64,000 bases of DNA from Streptomyces sp. NBC_00247 (GTDB lineage Bacteria; Actinomycetota; Actinomycetes; Streptomycetales; Streptomycetaceae). The stretch covers positions 2,108,001 to 2,172,000 of the forward strand of contig NZ_CP108093.1 of NCBI RefSeq assembly GCF_036188265.1, given 5' to 3'. The notes beneath the pieces were generated by a model. That model was not told where the DNA came from and ran no database searches. It saw only the letters and a list, made by a program, of their open reading frames with translations. The position numbers and the translations under genes were made by a program. Shown in pieces: positions 26,395 to 34,679 of this stretch; the stretch's first letter is position 1; each line of letters starts with the position of its first letter.

Positions 26395-27627
26395 ATGCAG
26401 GGAAAGGACCCGTTCGACGAAGGGGCCACCAGCATCCTTCGTCAGCCCAAGGCGGTCTGGGCGACCGCCGGCGCCTCGGTCGTGGCGTTCATGGGGATCG
26501 GCCTGGTGGACCCGATCCTGCCGTCCATCGCCAAGGGGCTGGACGCGACGCCGAGTCAGGTGTCGCTGCTGTTCACCTCGTACTTCCTGATCACCGCCTT
26601 CGCGATGCTGGTCACCGGTTTCGTCTCCAGCCGCATCGGCGGGAAGAAGACCCTGCTGGCCGGACTGGCCCTGGTCGTCGCGTTCGCCGCGCTCGCCGGA
26701 ACGTCCTCGTCGGTGGGTGAGCTGGTCGGCTTCCGGGCCGGCTGGGGACTCGGCAACGCGCTCTTCGTCTCCACCGCGCTCGCCGTGATCGTCGGCGCCG
26801 CCGCCGGTGGCAGCGCGGCGGCGATCCTGCTGTACGAGGCGGCGCTCGGCCTCGGCATGGCGTGCGGACCGCTGGTCGGTGCGCTGCTCGGCAACGCCAG
26901 CTGGCGCTACCCCTTCTTCGGCACCGCCGCCCTGATGGCGATCGGCTTCGTCTGCATCGGCGCGTTCCTGAAGGAACAGCCGAAGCCGGCCCGCAAGACC
27001 TCGCTGCTCGACCCGGTCAAGGCGCTCGGCCACGGCGGACTGGCCTCGGTGGCGGGTTCCGCGTTCTTCTACAACTACGCGTTCTTCACCATCCTCGCGT
27101 TCACCCCGTTCGTGCTGGACATGACGCCGTACAAGTCCGGCGCCGTCTTCTTCGCCTGGGGCCTGCTGCTCGCCGTCTTCTCGGTCTTCGTCGCCCCGCG
27201 CCTCCAGGCCCGCTTCGGCTCGCTGAAGGTGCTCGGCGCCTCGCTCGTCCTCTTCGCGGCCGACCTGCTGGTGCTCGGCTACGGCGACCACACCACCGCG
27301 ATCGTCTGCACGATCGTCTCCGGCGCCTTCATCGGCATGAACAACACCGTCTACACCGAGCTCGCCCTCGGCGTCTCGGACGCACCCCGCCCGGTCGCGA
27401 GCGCCGGCTACAACTTCGTCCGCTGGTTCGCCGCCGCCGCCGCCCCCTACCTCGCCCCGAAGATCGAGGAGTGGAGCGACGCGCGCGTCCCGTTCGTGGT
27501 CGCCGCCGTCGCGGCCGTGGCCGGCGCGCTGATCGTGTGGGTACGGCGCTCCGCGCTCACCCACGAGGCGGCGGAGGTCCAGCCCGCGCACGCCACCGCG
27601 GACGGCGTCTCGGCGTTCGCCGACTGA
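26395..27627 (+). CDS. MFS drug/metabolite exporter
   Basis: 410-residue transporter with 12 predicted membrane helices, like the 12-helix drug:H+ antiporters. The loop between helices 2 and 3 reads GFVSSRIGGKKTLL, the family's conserved G-x3-R-x-G-x-K/R signature. No substrate can be told. ATG 26395 follows AGGAGAG. It has its own promoter with a possible repressor site and a strong terminator, so it is a single gene. No regulator gene is adjacent. Confidence 0.9.
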   Translation: MQGKDPFDEGATSILRQPKAVWATAGASVVAFMGIGLVDPILPSIAKGLDATPSQVSLLFTSYFLITAFAMLVTGFVSSRIGGKKTLLAGLALVVAFAALAGTSSSVGELVGFRAGWGLGNALFVSTALAVIVGAAAGGSAAAILLYEAALGLGMACGPLVGALLGNASWRYPFFGTAALMAIGFVCIGAFLKEQPKPARKTSLLDPVKALGHGGLASVAGSAFFYNYAFFTILAFTPFVLDMTPYKSGAVFFAWGLLLAVFSVFVAPRLQARFGSLKVLGASLVLFAADLLVLGYGDHTTAIVCTIVSGAFIGMNNTVYTELALGVSDAPRPVASAGYNFVRWFAAAAAPYLAPKIEEWSDARVPFVVAAVAAVAGALIVWVRRSALTHEAAEVQPAHATADGVSAFAD

Positions 27628-27695
27628 GCCCCGAGGACGTACGCACGCGCCAGGTCCCGAGACGTACGCGAAGAGCCCCGAGGGCGTACGCGAAG

Positions 27696-27741
27696 AGGGG
27701 CCCCGCCGGCCCGGACCGTGTCCGGGACCGGCGGGGCCCCT
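27696..27741. terminator. Bidirectional terminator hairpin
   Basis: AGGGGCCCCGCCGG with a GC-rich inner stem and its complement ending at 27741, between the convergent MFS and suppressor-of-fused-like genes. Confidence 0.85.
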
Positions 27742-27779
27742 CAGGCGTGCCACGTACGGATGACCCCGTACGGGTGATC

Positions 27780-28364
27780 TCAGTCCAGGGCCACGGAGTT
27801 CCGCAGCGGGTCCCGCAGGTCCGTACCGTGCGAGAGCCAGCGCTCCTGGAGCTCCTGGGCGCCCCGGACCCGCTTCCAGGCGGCCTCGTTCGAGGTCATC
27901 GGGAGCAGCGGCAGGAAGCGCACCGGGTCCATCGGCTCGTCGAGCTCCACGTCCTCCACCAGCCCGCCGGGCTCGGCCACCAGCACCGAGGAGAAGGGGG
28001 CGGACGGCCAGAGCGGATCGCCCAGGTCGAGGGAGGCACCCGGGGCCACGATCACGCCTTCGACCTGCGGGGACGCAGCCAGTACGGCGAGCGGGCGCAG
28101 CACCTGGTCGGTGTCGGCCAGCCCCACGCGCACGGAGAGCACCAGCTCGGCGCGGGGGCCCTTCACCGGGTCGGCGAACGGTGCGGTGGGGTCCGCCATG
28201 GGCTGGGCGGACATGCCGAGGGTGGCGTACCGGACCACGTCGCCGTCGAGGAAGCGCAGCACCTCGATGCGGTCCGTACCGAGGAAGGTGACCGCGGCGC
28301 GGGCGTCCGGCTCCCCCAGGGCGTTGCGTAGCCGGGCTTCGACGAGCGCGAGAATTTCTTCCAT
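27780..28364 (-). CDS. Suppressor-of-fused domain protein
   Basis: 194-residue protein resembling bacterial suppressor-of-fused (SUFU) domains. Conserved pieces are RIEVLRFLDGDVVRYATLG, a Pro-rich middle and FLPLLPMTSNEA near the C-terminus. Bacterial SUFU proteins have been proposed as immunity proteins or partners of toxins, but many, including this widely conserved type, have no known role. ATG 28364 has no ribosome site; TATGCT ends six bases before it, so the mRNA is probably leaderless. It is divergent from corA. Confidence 0.85.
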   Translation of the reverse strand: MEEILALVEARLRNALGEPDARAAVTFLGTDRIEVLRFLDGDVVRYATLGMSAQPMADPTAPFADPVKGPRAELVLSVRVGLADTDQVLRPLAVLAASPQVEGVIVAPGASLDLGDPLWPSAPFSSVLVAEPGGLVEDVELDEPMDPVRFLPLLPMTSNEAAWKRVRGAQELQERWLSHGTDLRDPLRNSVALD

Positions 28365-28370
28365 GTCGCG

Positions 28371-28376
28371 AGCATA
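28371..28376 (-). promoter_or_regulatory. -10 box for leaderless SUFU-like gene
   Basis: TATGCT on the minus strand six bases before ATG 28364. Confidence 0.45.
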
Positions 28377-28439
28377 GAACGCGTATCGAACGGGCAAAGT
28401 AAGGGATTGACCCTTGGCCGGCTGATAGCCTGGCCGCCG

Positions 28440-28780
28440 GTCGGGACAGCGCGCGACGCGGCGCCCTCTCCGTCCCGACAGCACGTCGTCCCCCACGGGG
28501 GACCGACCGGAGGAGGTGGGGACTGCCATGGATCCAAGTCGACCGTGCAGTACCGAGCGCCCTTCCGTCCCCACCGTTTCCCGGTGATTCCTTAAGCCCT
28601 CTCGGTCAGGGCTCGTGGCTTGTCGCACGGCGGAAGAGCATCCCGTTTTTGCCTGTCTGTAGCGAACGCCGTCGCCACCGCTCCGCGGTGCCGCCCGCTT
28701 TGCGGACGTGGTTTCCACGCCTCCATTCCGGGCTGTTCCGCCTGCGCGCACCGCACGGCCCTTTCGTGTAGGAGCCTGCC
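28440..28780 (+). promoter_or_regulatory. Structured 5' leader of corA
   Basis: The region before corA carries a stem TCGGGAC (28441-28447) pairing with GTCCCGA (28472-28478), a second hairpin GTCCCC/GGGGAC (28488-28503), a strong ribosome site GGAGGAGGTG with a 19-codon ORF, then AGCCCT/AGGGCT (28595-28613) directly after the ORF, and a T5 run at about 28650, rare in this genome. This layout fits control of corA by leader translation. I do not find the M-box Mg2+ riboswitch pattern. Confidence 0.5.
28528..28587 (+). CDS. Proline-rich leader peptide upstream of corA
   Basis: Nineteen codons, MDPSRPCSTERPSVPTVSR, with ATG 28528 preceded by GGAGGAGGTG at optimal spacing, one of the best ribosome sites in the window. 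The stop is followed seven bases later by a hairpin. The peptide has four prolines and starts Met-Asp-Pro, like the Salmonella mgtL leader peptide (MEPDP...), where slow proline translation or ribosome destabilisation at low Mg2+ turns on the downstream Mg2+ transporter gene. Function here is inference; the translation signal is seen directly. Confidence 0.55.
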   Translation: MDPSRPCSTERPSVPTVSR

Positions 28781-29908
28781 ATGTCCATGATCCGTGACCT
28801 GCGCGCCGCCGTGCGCCCTTCCCTGCGGCCCTCACTCCGCAAGTCCCCCGCCCCGTACACCGGTTACGACACCACCCGCGACCCGTCCGCCTCCAGCGCC
28901 GTGGTGGACTGCGCCGTCTACCGCGACGGCCGCCGCATGGAGGCCTCCGCCTGCCAGACCCCGCACGAGGCGATGCTGCGGGTGCGCGAGGGAGGCGGCT
29001 TCGCCTGGATCGGGCTGCACGAGCCCACCGAGGCCGAATTCGCGGTCATCGCCCGGGAGTTCGGGCTGCACCCGCTGGCGGTGGAGGACGCGGTCCACGC
29101 CCACCAGCGGCCGAAGCTGGAGCGGTACGACGACACGCTCTTCACGGTCTTCAAGACCATCCACTACGTCGAGCACGCCGAGCTCACCGCGACCAGCGAG
29201 GTCGTCGAGACCGGCGAGGTGATGTGCTTCACCGGCCGGGACTTCGTGATCACCGTCCGGCACGGCGGCCAGGGCTCGCTGCGCGCGCTGCGCCACCGCC
29301 TCCAGGACGATCCGGAGCTGCTCACCAAGGGCCCGTCGGCCGTGCTGCACTCCATCGCCGACCACGTGGTGGACGGGTACATCGCGGTGGCCGGTGCGAT
29401 GCAGGACGACATCGACGAGGTGGAGATCGACGTCTTCTCCACTCCGACGAAGGGCAGCGCGCGCGGCACCGACGCCGGGCGGATCTACCAACTCAAGCGT
29501 GAGGTGCTGGAGTTCAAGCGGGCCGTCTCGCCGCTCCAGCGGCCGATGCAGCTCCTCAGCGAGCGGCCGATGCGGCTGATCGACCCGGACATCCAGAAGT
29601 ACTTCCGTGACGTGGCCGACCACCTCTCGCGGGTGCAGGAGGAGGTTCTCGGCTTCGACGAGCTGCTGAACTCGATCCTGCAGGCCAATCTGGCACAGGC
29701 GACCGTGACCCAGAACGAGGACATGCGCAAGATCACGTCCTGGGCCGCCATCGTCGCCGTCCCCACGATGATCTGCGGGGTCTACGGCATGAACTTCGAG
29801 CACATGCCGGAGTTGGAGTGGACGTACGGCTATCCGATGGTGCTGGGCGTCATCGCGGTGGTCTGTTTCTCCATCCACCGGACGCTGAAGCGCAACGGCT
29901 GGCTGTAG
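28781..29908 (+). CDS. corA: CorA magnesium/cobalt channel
   Basis: 375-residue divalent-metal channel subunit, pentameric in the family, importing Mg2+ across the membrane. A long soluble N-terminal domain precedes two C-terminal membrane helices; the selectivity motif YGMNF (Gly336-Met337-Asn338) lies between them. The C-terminus is basic (KRNGWL), facing the cytosol. ATG 28781 follows TAGGAG. Its upstream region holds a translated leader and hairpins. Other Mg2+-related genes, MgtE-like and DUF1003, lie 1.6 kb downstream, the same grouping as around Rv1239c. Confidence 0.96.
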   Translation: MSMIRDLRAAVRPSLRPSLRKSPAPYTGYDTTRDPSASSAVVDCAVYRDGRRMEASACQTPHEAMLRVREGGGFAWIGLHEPTEAEFAVIAREFGLHPLAVEDAVHAHQRPKLERYDDTLFTVFKTIHYVEHAELTATSEVVETGEVMCFTGRDFVITVRHGGQGSLRALRHRLQDDPELLTKGPSAVLHSIADHVVDGYIAVAGAMQDDIDEVEIDVFSTPTKGSARGTDAGRIYQLKREVLEFKRAVSPLQRPMQLLSERPMRLIDPDIQKYFRDVADHLSRVQEEVLGFDELLNSILQANLAQATVTQNEDMRKITSWAAIVAVPTMICGVYGMNFEHMPELEWTYGYPMVLGVIAVVCFSIHRTLKRNGWL

Positions 29909-29961
29909 CCGGCTCGGCGACAGCGCGCCACCGGCCCACTCGGGCCCGGACCGCGGGCCGT

Positions 29962-29967
29962 TAGGCT
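29962..29967 (+). promoter_or_regulatory. -10 box for leaderless hypothetical gene
   Basis: TAGGCT seven bases before ATG 29975; no ribosome site between. Confidence 0.45.
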
Positions 29968-29974
29968 CTTCGCC

Positions 29975-30490
29975 ATGACTGCTGACTCGTTGCTCGGGCA
30001 GGCCCTCGTCGAGGAGGCCACCAAGAAGTCCGGCCTGGTCTGGGTGCGCGCCTCCGGCGCGGCCCGGGCGCTCTGGCACGTCTGGCACGAGGGGGCGGCA
30101 CTGCTCGTCGGCGGCCCCGGCGAGCAGCCGCTCCCGGACGGGCTGACGGACGGCGCGCGGGCCGGGGTGACGGTGCGCAGCAAGGACAAGGGCGGCCGGA
30201 TCGTCGCGTGGACCGCCTCGGTGGCCGAGCTCGCCCCGCACTCCGAGGAGTGGGAGGCCGCGGTCGCGGAGCTGAAGGGGAAGCGGTTGAACGCGCCGGA
30301 CGCGGAGCGGCTCACCGAGCGCTGGGCGAGCGACTGCCGGGTGGTCCGGCTGACGCCCGTGGCGCACACCACCGACCTGCCGGACACCTCGCTCGCCGCC
30401 CGCCCGCTCGCCACCCCGGCGATCACCCGCGAACCGGTACCGGCCGGCCTCCCCCGACTGCTGCTGAAGAAGCGCCGCGGCAGGAGCTGA
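29975..30490 (+). CDS. Conserved hypothetical protein (flavin-barrel-like)
   Basis: 171-residue cytosolic protein with no membrane segment. The arrangement ALWHVWHEGAALLVGGPGEQ followed by RIVAWTASV recalls the N-terminal strands of pyridoxamine-phosphate-oxidase-like split barrels, but cofactor residues are not clear. The C-terminus is basic (LLLKKRRGRS). It lies between corA and the convergent lipoprotein gene, and its mRNA is probably leaderless. Confidence 0.75.
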   Translation: MTADSLLGQALVEEATKKSGLVWVRASGAARALWHVWHEGAALLVGGPGEQPLPDGLTDGARAGVTVRSKDKGGRIVAWTASVAELAPHSEEWEAAVAELKGKRLNAPDAERLTERWASDCRVVRLTPVAHTTDLPDTSLAARPLATPAITREPVPAGLPRLLLKKRRGRS

Positions 30491-30529
30491 GCGCCGGGGC
30501 TGCCTCCCGGCCCCGGACGTACCGACGGC

Positions 30530-31288
30530 TCAGCCGGAATCCTTGGGCAGCTGGCCGCTGTAGTCGACGGTGTCGTCCTCGGGCGGGGCCGCCAGTTCGA
30601 AGGAACGGCCCCAGTCGGCGAGGGTGACCGTGCCGCCACCGCCGCCGCGCGCCACCCGGACGGGATAGGGGGTGCCCTTGAGCGACACGTCGAGCGCGCC
30701 GCCCGCGCCCTTGCCGCCCAGGATCTGGATGGTGGGGACGCCGGTGACCTTGTCCCGGTCGCCCTTGCTGACGGTGCCGTGCAGGGAGAGCAGCCCGTCG
30801 AGCAGGGTGCCCTTCTCGGTGAAGCCGCGCAGCCGCTTGTACGTGGGGTCGTCCTCGGGCACCTTGACGTACTTGCCGTCCAGTTTCCTGGCGGCCTCTT
30901 CGTCGGATTCCTCGCCCTTGCCGTCCTGCTCGGCGCTCCAGAAGGCGGCGTCCGCCTTGAGGTAGAGGTCGTCGCCGACCCGGAGGACGGCGAAGGTGTT
31001 CTCCTGCGAGGTGACGGAGCCGGTCCCGCCGTCGGCGTTGAGCCGCATGTCGAGGGTGTAGCTGCCGTCCTTGCTGATGAGGGTGCCCGCCAGGTGGACG
31101 GCCGTGGCGGCTTCGGCGGCGGCTCTGGCCCGGGTGTCGATCTCGGTGGCGGAGAGCTTGCCGATTCCGTTCGTACCCTTGTCGGGGTCGTCGCCCCCGC
31201 AACCGGTGAGGCCCAGGGCGAGTCCCGCCCCGAGTGCCACGGCGAGCGCGGTGCGGCGGGCCCGTACGGCGGGAGCGTAGGAGGTCAC
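30530..31288 (-). CDS. LppX/LprG-like lipoprotein
   Basis: 252-residue exported lipoprotein. The signal peptide ends in LGLTGC (Cys30), so the protein is anchored in the outer face of the membrane. The mature part has alternating strands and Lys/Asp/Gly-rich loops like the LolA/LppX/LprG fold, whose mycobacterial members carry acylated lipids in a hydrophobic pocket. Cargo here is unknown. GTG 31288 has GAGG nine bases ahead. The gene is divergent from the MgtE-like gene. Confidence 0.82.
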   Translation of the reverse strand: MTSYAPAVRARRTALAVALGAGLALGLTGCGGDDPDKGTNGIGKLSATEIDTRARAAAEAATAVHLAGTLISKDGSYTLDMRLNADGGTGSVTSQENTFAVLRVGDDLYLKADAAFWSAEQDGKGEESDEEAARKLDGKYVKVPEDDPTYKRLRGFTEKGTLLDGLLSLHGTVSKGDRDKVTGVPTIQILGGKGAGGALDVSLKGTPYPVRVARGGGGGTVTLADWGRSFELAAPPEDDTVDYSGQLPKDSG

Positions 31289-31388
31289 GCGTGCTTGCCT
31301 CTCGTCATACGTGTGGGATGGCAAGCGGCAGCGTACCCGGGGTTCGGGCGCCACCCGGAAGGGAGCCGTCCGGGGGTGCTCCGGGGCC

Positions 31389-31413
31389 GGTACGGAGCGG
31401 TACACAGCGGTAC
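31389..31413 (+). promoter_or_regulatory. Three phased GGTAC direct repeats
   Basis: GGTAC at 31389, 31399 and 31409, exactly ten bases apart, followed by TTAGCCT at 31416-31422, a possible -10 box. Helically phased direct repeats of this type usually bind a multimeric activator. They lie about 110 bp before the MgtE-like gene and 100 bp from the divergent lipoprotein gene. Confidence 0.4.
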
Positions 31414-31519
31414 CGGTTAGCCTGAATCCGGCATACCGGCGTCATCCGACGCCCCTGACGTTCCATGACACGACCACGTCGGGCACGGCACGCGGCAACC
31501 GGCACGGAAGGGGTGCGCG

Positions 31520-32794
31520 ATGGCATCGGGCGCGCCCAGGGTCTACGTCTCGCACCTCTCCGGGGTCCCGGTCTTCGATCCCAACGGCGACCAGGTCGGC
31601 CGGGTCCGCGACCTGGTGGCGATGTTGCGCGTGGGCGGTCGGCCGCCCCGGTTGCTCGGCATGGTGGTGGAGGTGGTCAGCCGGCGGCGCATCTTCCTGC
31701 CCATGACCCGGGTGACGGGCGTGGAGTCCGGCCAGGTCATCACCACCGGCGTGGTCAACATGCGGCGCTTCGAGCAGCGGCCCACCGAGCGTCTGGTGCT
31801 CGGCGAGTTCCTGGACCGGCGGGTGCGGCTCGCGGAGAGCGGCGAGGAGGTCACCGTCCTCGACGTCGCCATCCACCAGCTGCCGGCCCGCCGCGACTGG
31901 GAGATCGACAAGTACTTCGTCCGCAAGGGGCGCGGCGGGGCGCTGCGCCGCAAGGGCGAGACGCTGACCGTCGAGTGGTCGGCGGTCAGCGGCTTCGCGC
32001 TGGAGGAGCACGGACAGGGCGCCGAGAGCCTGGTCGCCACCTTCGAACGGCTGCGCCCGGCCGACGTGGCCAACGCGCTGCACCATCTCACCCCCAAGCG
32101 CCGCGCGGAGGTGGCCGCCGCCCTCGACGACGACCGGCTCGCGGACGTGCTGGAGGAGCTGCCGGAGGACGACCAGGTGGAGATCCTCGGCAAGCTCAAG
32201 GAGGAGCGCGCGGCGGACGTGCTGGAGGCGATGGACCCGGACGACGCGGCGGACCTGCTCTCCGAGCTGCCGGAGGCCGACAAGGAGCGGCTGCTGACGC
32301 TGATGCGCCCGGACGACGCGGCCGACGTGCGACGGCTGATGAGTTACGAGGACCGGACGGCGGGCGGCCTGATGACGACCGAGCCGATCGTGCTGCGCCC
32401 GGACGCCACCGTCGCGGACGCGCTCGCCCGGGTCCGCCAGTCCGACCTCTCCCCCGCGCTCGCCGCCCAGGTGTACGTCTGCCGGTCGCCCGACGAGACG
32501 CCCACCGGCAGGTACCTCGGGACCGTGCACTTCCAGCGGTTGCTGCGCGATCCGCCGTTCGCCCTGGTCAGCTCGATCGTGGACAGCGACCTCGTGCCGC
32601 TGCCGCCGCACACCCCGCTGGCGGTGGTCACCAGCTATCTGGCCGCGTACAACCTGGTCTCGGTGCCCGTGGTGGACGAGAGCGGCTCGCTGCTGGGCGC
32701 GGTGACCGTCGACGACGTGCTGGACCACCTGCTGCCGGAGGACTGGCGGGAGACCGACTTCCACGGCGAGGAGGGGATCGCCCGTGGCCGCTGA
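31520..32794 (+). CDS. Soluble MgtE-like protein: PRC barrel, MgtE-N and CBS domains, no channel
   Basis: 424-residue protein made of an N-terminal PRC-barrel-like part (VYVSHLSGVPVFDPNGD), an MgtE N-terminal superhelix (about 160-285, with LRPADVANALHHLTP and DPDDAADLLSELPE) and a CBS pair (about 295-410). True MgtE Mg2+ channels continue into five membrane helices; this protein stops after the CBS domains. It is the type found at Rv1232c. ATG 31520 with GAAGGGG ribosome site. The stop overlaps the DUF1003 gene by 11 bp, so the membrane partner may be that protein. Mg2+ sensing is inferred. Confidence 0.88.
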   Translation: MASGAPRVYVSHLSGVPVFDPNGDQVGRVRDLVAMLRVGGRPPRLLGMVVEVVSRRRIFLPMTRVTGVESGQVITTGVVNMRRFEQRPTERLVLGEFLDRRVRLAESGEEVTVLDVAIHQLPARRDWEIDKYFVRKGRGGALRRKGETLTVEWSAVSGFALEEHGQGAESLVATFERLRPADVANALHHLTPKRRAEVAAALDDDRLADVLEELPEDDQVEILGKLKEERAADVLEAMDPDDAADLLSELPEADKERLLTLMRPDDAADVRRLMSYEDRTAGGLMTTEPIVLRPDATVADALARVRQSDLSPALAAQVYVCRSPDETPTGRYLGTVHFQRLLRDPPFALVSSIVDSDLVPLPPHTPLAVVTSYLAAYNLVSVPVVDESGSLLGAVTVDDVLDHLLPEDWRETDFHGEEGIARGR

Positions 32795-33344
32795 GGAGCG
32801 TACGAAGGCGGCGTCCACCGGCTCTTCCGGGATGGTGCGCCCGCCGCGGTTCCGGCTGGACCAGCCGAAGTCGCCTCGCCGCCGGCTCCTGCCGGAGTAC
32901 GACCCCGAGGCGTTCGGCCGGTTCTCGGAGCGGATCGCCCGCTTCCTGGGGACCGGGCGGTTCATCGTCTGGATGACGCTGATCATCATCCTCTGGGTGC
33001 TCTGGAACATCTTCGCGCCGACCGCGCTGCGGTTCGACGAGTACCCGTTCATCTTCCTGACGCTGATGCTCTCGCTCCAGGCGTCGTACGCGGCGCCGCT
33101 GATCCTGCTCGCGCAGAACCGCCAGGACGACCGGGACCGGGTCACCCACGAGCAGGACCGCAAGCAGAACGAGCGGTCCATCGCCGACACCGAGTTCCTC
33201 ACCCGGGAGATCGCGGCGCTGCGGATGGGCCTCGGCGAGGTCGCCACCCGCGACTGGATCCGTTCGGAGCTGGAGGACCTCGTGAGGGACCTGGAGGACC
33301 GGCGTGTCCTCCTCCCGTCCGAGAGTGACGAAGGCGACCGCTGA
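32784..33344 (+). CDS. DUF1003 membrane protein
   Basis: 186-residue protein with two membrane helices (RFIVWMTLIIILWVLWNIF near residue 60 and a second starting PFIFLTLMLSLQASYAAP), the DUF1003 hallmark, followed by a charged coiled-coil tail. Family role is unknown. Its GTG start lies inside the end of the MgtE-like gene, indicating coupled translation and probable physical partnership. The same pair occurs at Rv1231c-Rv1232c. Confidence 0.9.
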   Translation: MAAEERTKAASTGSSGMVRPPRFRLDQPKSPRRRLLPEYDPEAFGRFSERIARFLGTGRFIVWMTLIIILWVLWNIFAPTALRFDEYPFIFLTLMLSLQASYAAPLILLAQNRQDDRDRVTHEQDRKQNERSIADTEFLTREIAALRMGLGEVATRDWIRSELEDLVRDLEDRRVLLPSESDEGDR

Positions 33345-33374
33345 GAGGCTACCCGCGCGTAGCGCCGCGCGCCG

Positions 33375-33380
33375 TAACAT
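33375..33380 (+). promoter_or_regulatory. -10 box for leaderless mrp mRNA
   Basis: TAACAT six bases before ATG 33387, no ribosome site; identical hexamer and spacing to the site before the hydrolase at 15484. Confidence 0.5.
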
Positions 33381-33386
33381 CGTCGT

Positions 33387-34520
33387 ATGGCTACGGAAGA
33401 CGCGGTGCGCGAAGCACTGGCGACAGTGAACGACCCGGAGATCCACCGCCCGATCACCGAACTCGGCATGGTGAAATCGGTCGAGATCGATCCTGATGGT
33501 GTGGTGGCTGTCACGGTGTACCTCACGGTCTCCGGCTGCCCGATGCGCGAGACCATCACCCGGAACGTGACCGACGCGGTCGCGGCGGTCGAAGGCGTCT
33601 CGCGGGTCGAGGTCACCCTCGACGTGATGAGCGACGAGCAGCGCAAGGAGCTGGCGGGCGCGCTGCGCGGCGGTACGGCCGAACGCGAGGTGCCCTTCGC
33701 CAAGCCCGGCTCGCTCACCCGTGTCTACGCGGTCGCGTCCGGCAAGGGCGGCGTCGGCAAGTCCTCGGTGACGGTCAACCTCGCGGCGGCGATGGCGGCC
33801 GACGGGCTGAAGGTCGGCGTCGTCGACGCGGACATCTACGGCCACAGCGTGCCCCGCATGCTGGGTGCGGACGGCAAGCCCACCCAGGTCGAGAACATGA
33901 TCATGCCGCCGTCCGCGCACGGCGTGAAGGTCATCTCCATCGGCATGTTCACCCCGGGCAACGCCCCGGTGGTCTGGCGCGGCCCGATGCTGCACCGCGC
34001 GCTCCAGCAGTTCCTCGCCGACGTCTACTGGGGCGACCTCGACGTGCTGCTGCTCGACCTGCCCCCGGGCACCGGTGACATCGCGATCTCGGTGGCGCAG
34101 CTCGTGCCGAACGCCGAGATCCTCGTCGTCACCACCCCGCAGCAGGCGGCGGCCGAGGTCGCGGAGCGGGCCGGTTCGATCGCGGTGCAGACGCACCAGA
34201 AGATCGCCGGTGTCGTGGAGAACATGTCGGGCATGCCGTGCCCGCACTGCGACGAGATGGTCGACGTCTTCGGCAGCGGCGGCGGGCAGCGGGTGGCGGA
34301 CGGTCTGACCAAGACGATCGGCGCCGAGGTACCGGTGCTCGGTTCGATCCCGATCGACGTACGGCTCCGCGAGGGCGGCGACGAGGGCAAGCCGGTCGTG
34401 CTCTCCGACCCGGACTCCCCCGCCGGGCGCGCGCTCCGCTCCATCGCCGAGAAGCTGGGAGGCCGTCAGCGCGGCCTGTCCGGCATGTCGCTGGGCATCA
34501 CCCCGCGCAACAAGTTCTGA
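33387..34520 (+). CDS. mrp: Mrp/NBP35 family Fe-S cluster carrier ATPase
   Basis: 377-residue P-loop ATPase that binds and transfers Fe-S clusters to apoproteins. An N-terminal MIP18/DUF59 domain (about 1-95) precedes the deviant Walker A GKGGVGKSS (119-127). The bridging cluster ligands are CPHC (Cys285, Cys288) for assembly between two subunits. Conserved ends LPPGTGDIA and LGSIPID are present. Length and layout match ApbC/Mrp. It follows the DUF1003 gene by 42 bp but has its own probable leaderless promoter. Confidence 0.95.
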   Translation: MATEDAVREALATVNDPEIHRPITELGMVKSVEIDPDGVVAVTVYLTVSGCPMRETITRNVTDAVAAVEGVSRVEVTLDVMSDEQRKELAGALRGGTAEREVPFAKPGSLTRVYAVASGKGGVGKSSVTVNLAAAMAADGLKVGVVDADIYGHSVPRMLGADGKPTQVENMIMPPSAHGVKVISIGMFTPGNAPVVWRGPMLHRALQQFLADVYWGDLDVLLLDLPPGTGDIAISVAQLVPNAEILVVTTPQQAAAEVAERAGSIAVQTHQKIAGVVENMSGMPCPHCDEMVDVFGSGGGQRVADGLTKTIGAEVPVLGSIPIDVRLREGGDEGKPVVLSDPDSPAGRALRSIAEKLGGRQRGLSGMSLGITPRNKF

Positions 34521-34558
34521 GTCCCCCGCAGACCGGCAGGTCTCGCGGCTGACGCACG

Positions 34559-34598
34559 AGGAGCCGGGCGGTCCGTAGGTACGGACCGCCCGGCTCCT
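34559..34598 (+). terminator. Terminator hairpin after mrp
   Basis: Perfect 19-bp stem (34559-34577 with 34580-34598) around a two-base loop, 39 bp after the stop. Confidence 0.9.
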
Positions 34599-34651
34599 CC
34601 CGCGTCCGGCCCCGCTCCTCCCGCGTCCGGCCCGGCTCCTCCCGCGTCCGG
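34589..34651. repeat. 21-bp tandem repeat, three copies
   Basis: Units CCCGGCTCCTCCCGCGTCCGG at 34589, 34610 and 34631, the second with one change. The first unit overlaps the right arm of the mrp terminator. Non-coding. Confidence 0.85.
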
Positions 34652-34679
34652 CCCGTACGCGTCCGGCGGGCCGTCCGGC

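Noticed and set aside
28440..28780. M-box or c-di-AMP riboswitch in the corA leader
   Set aside because: The conserved sequence elements of these riboswitches are not present; the hairpins and leader ORF explain the region better.
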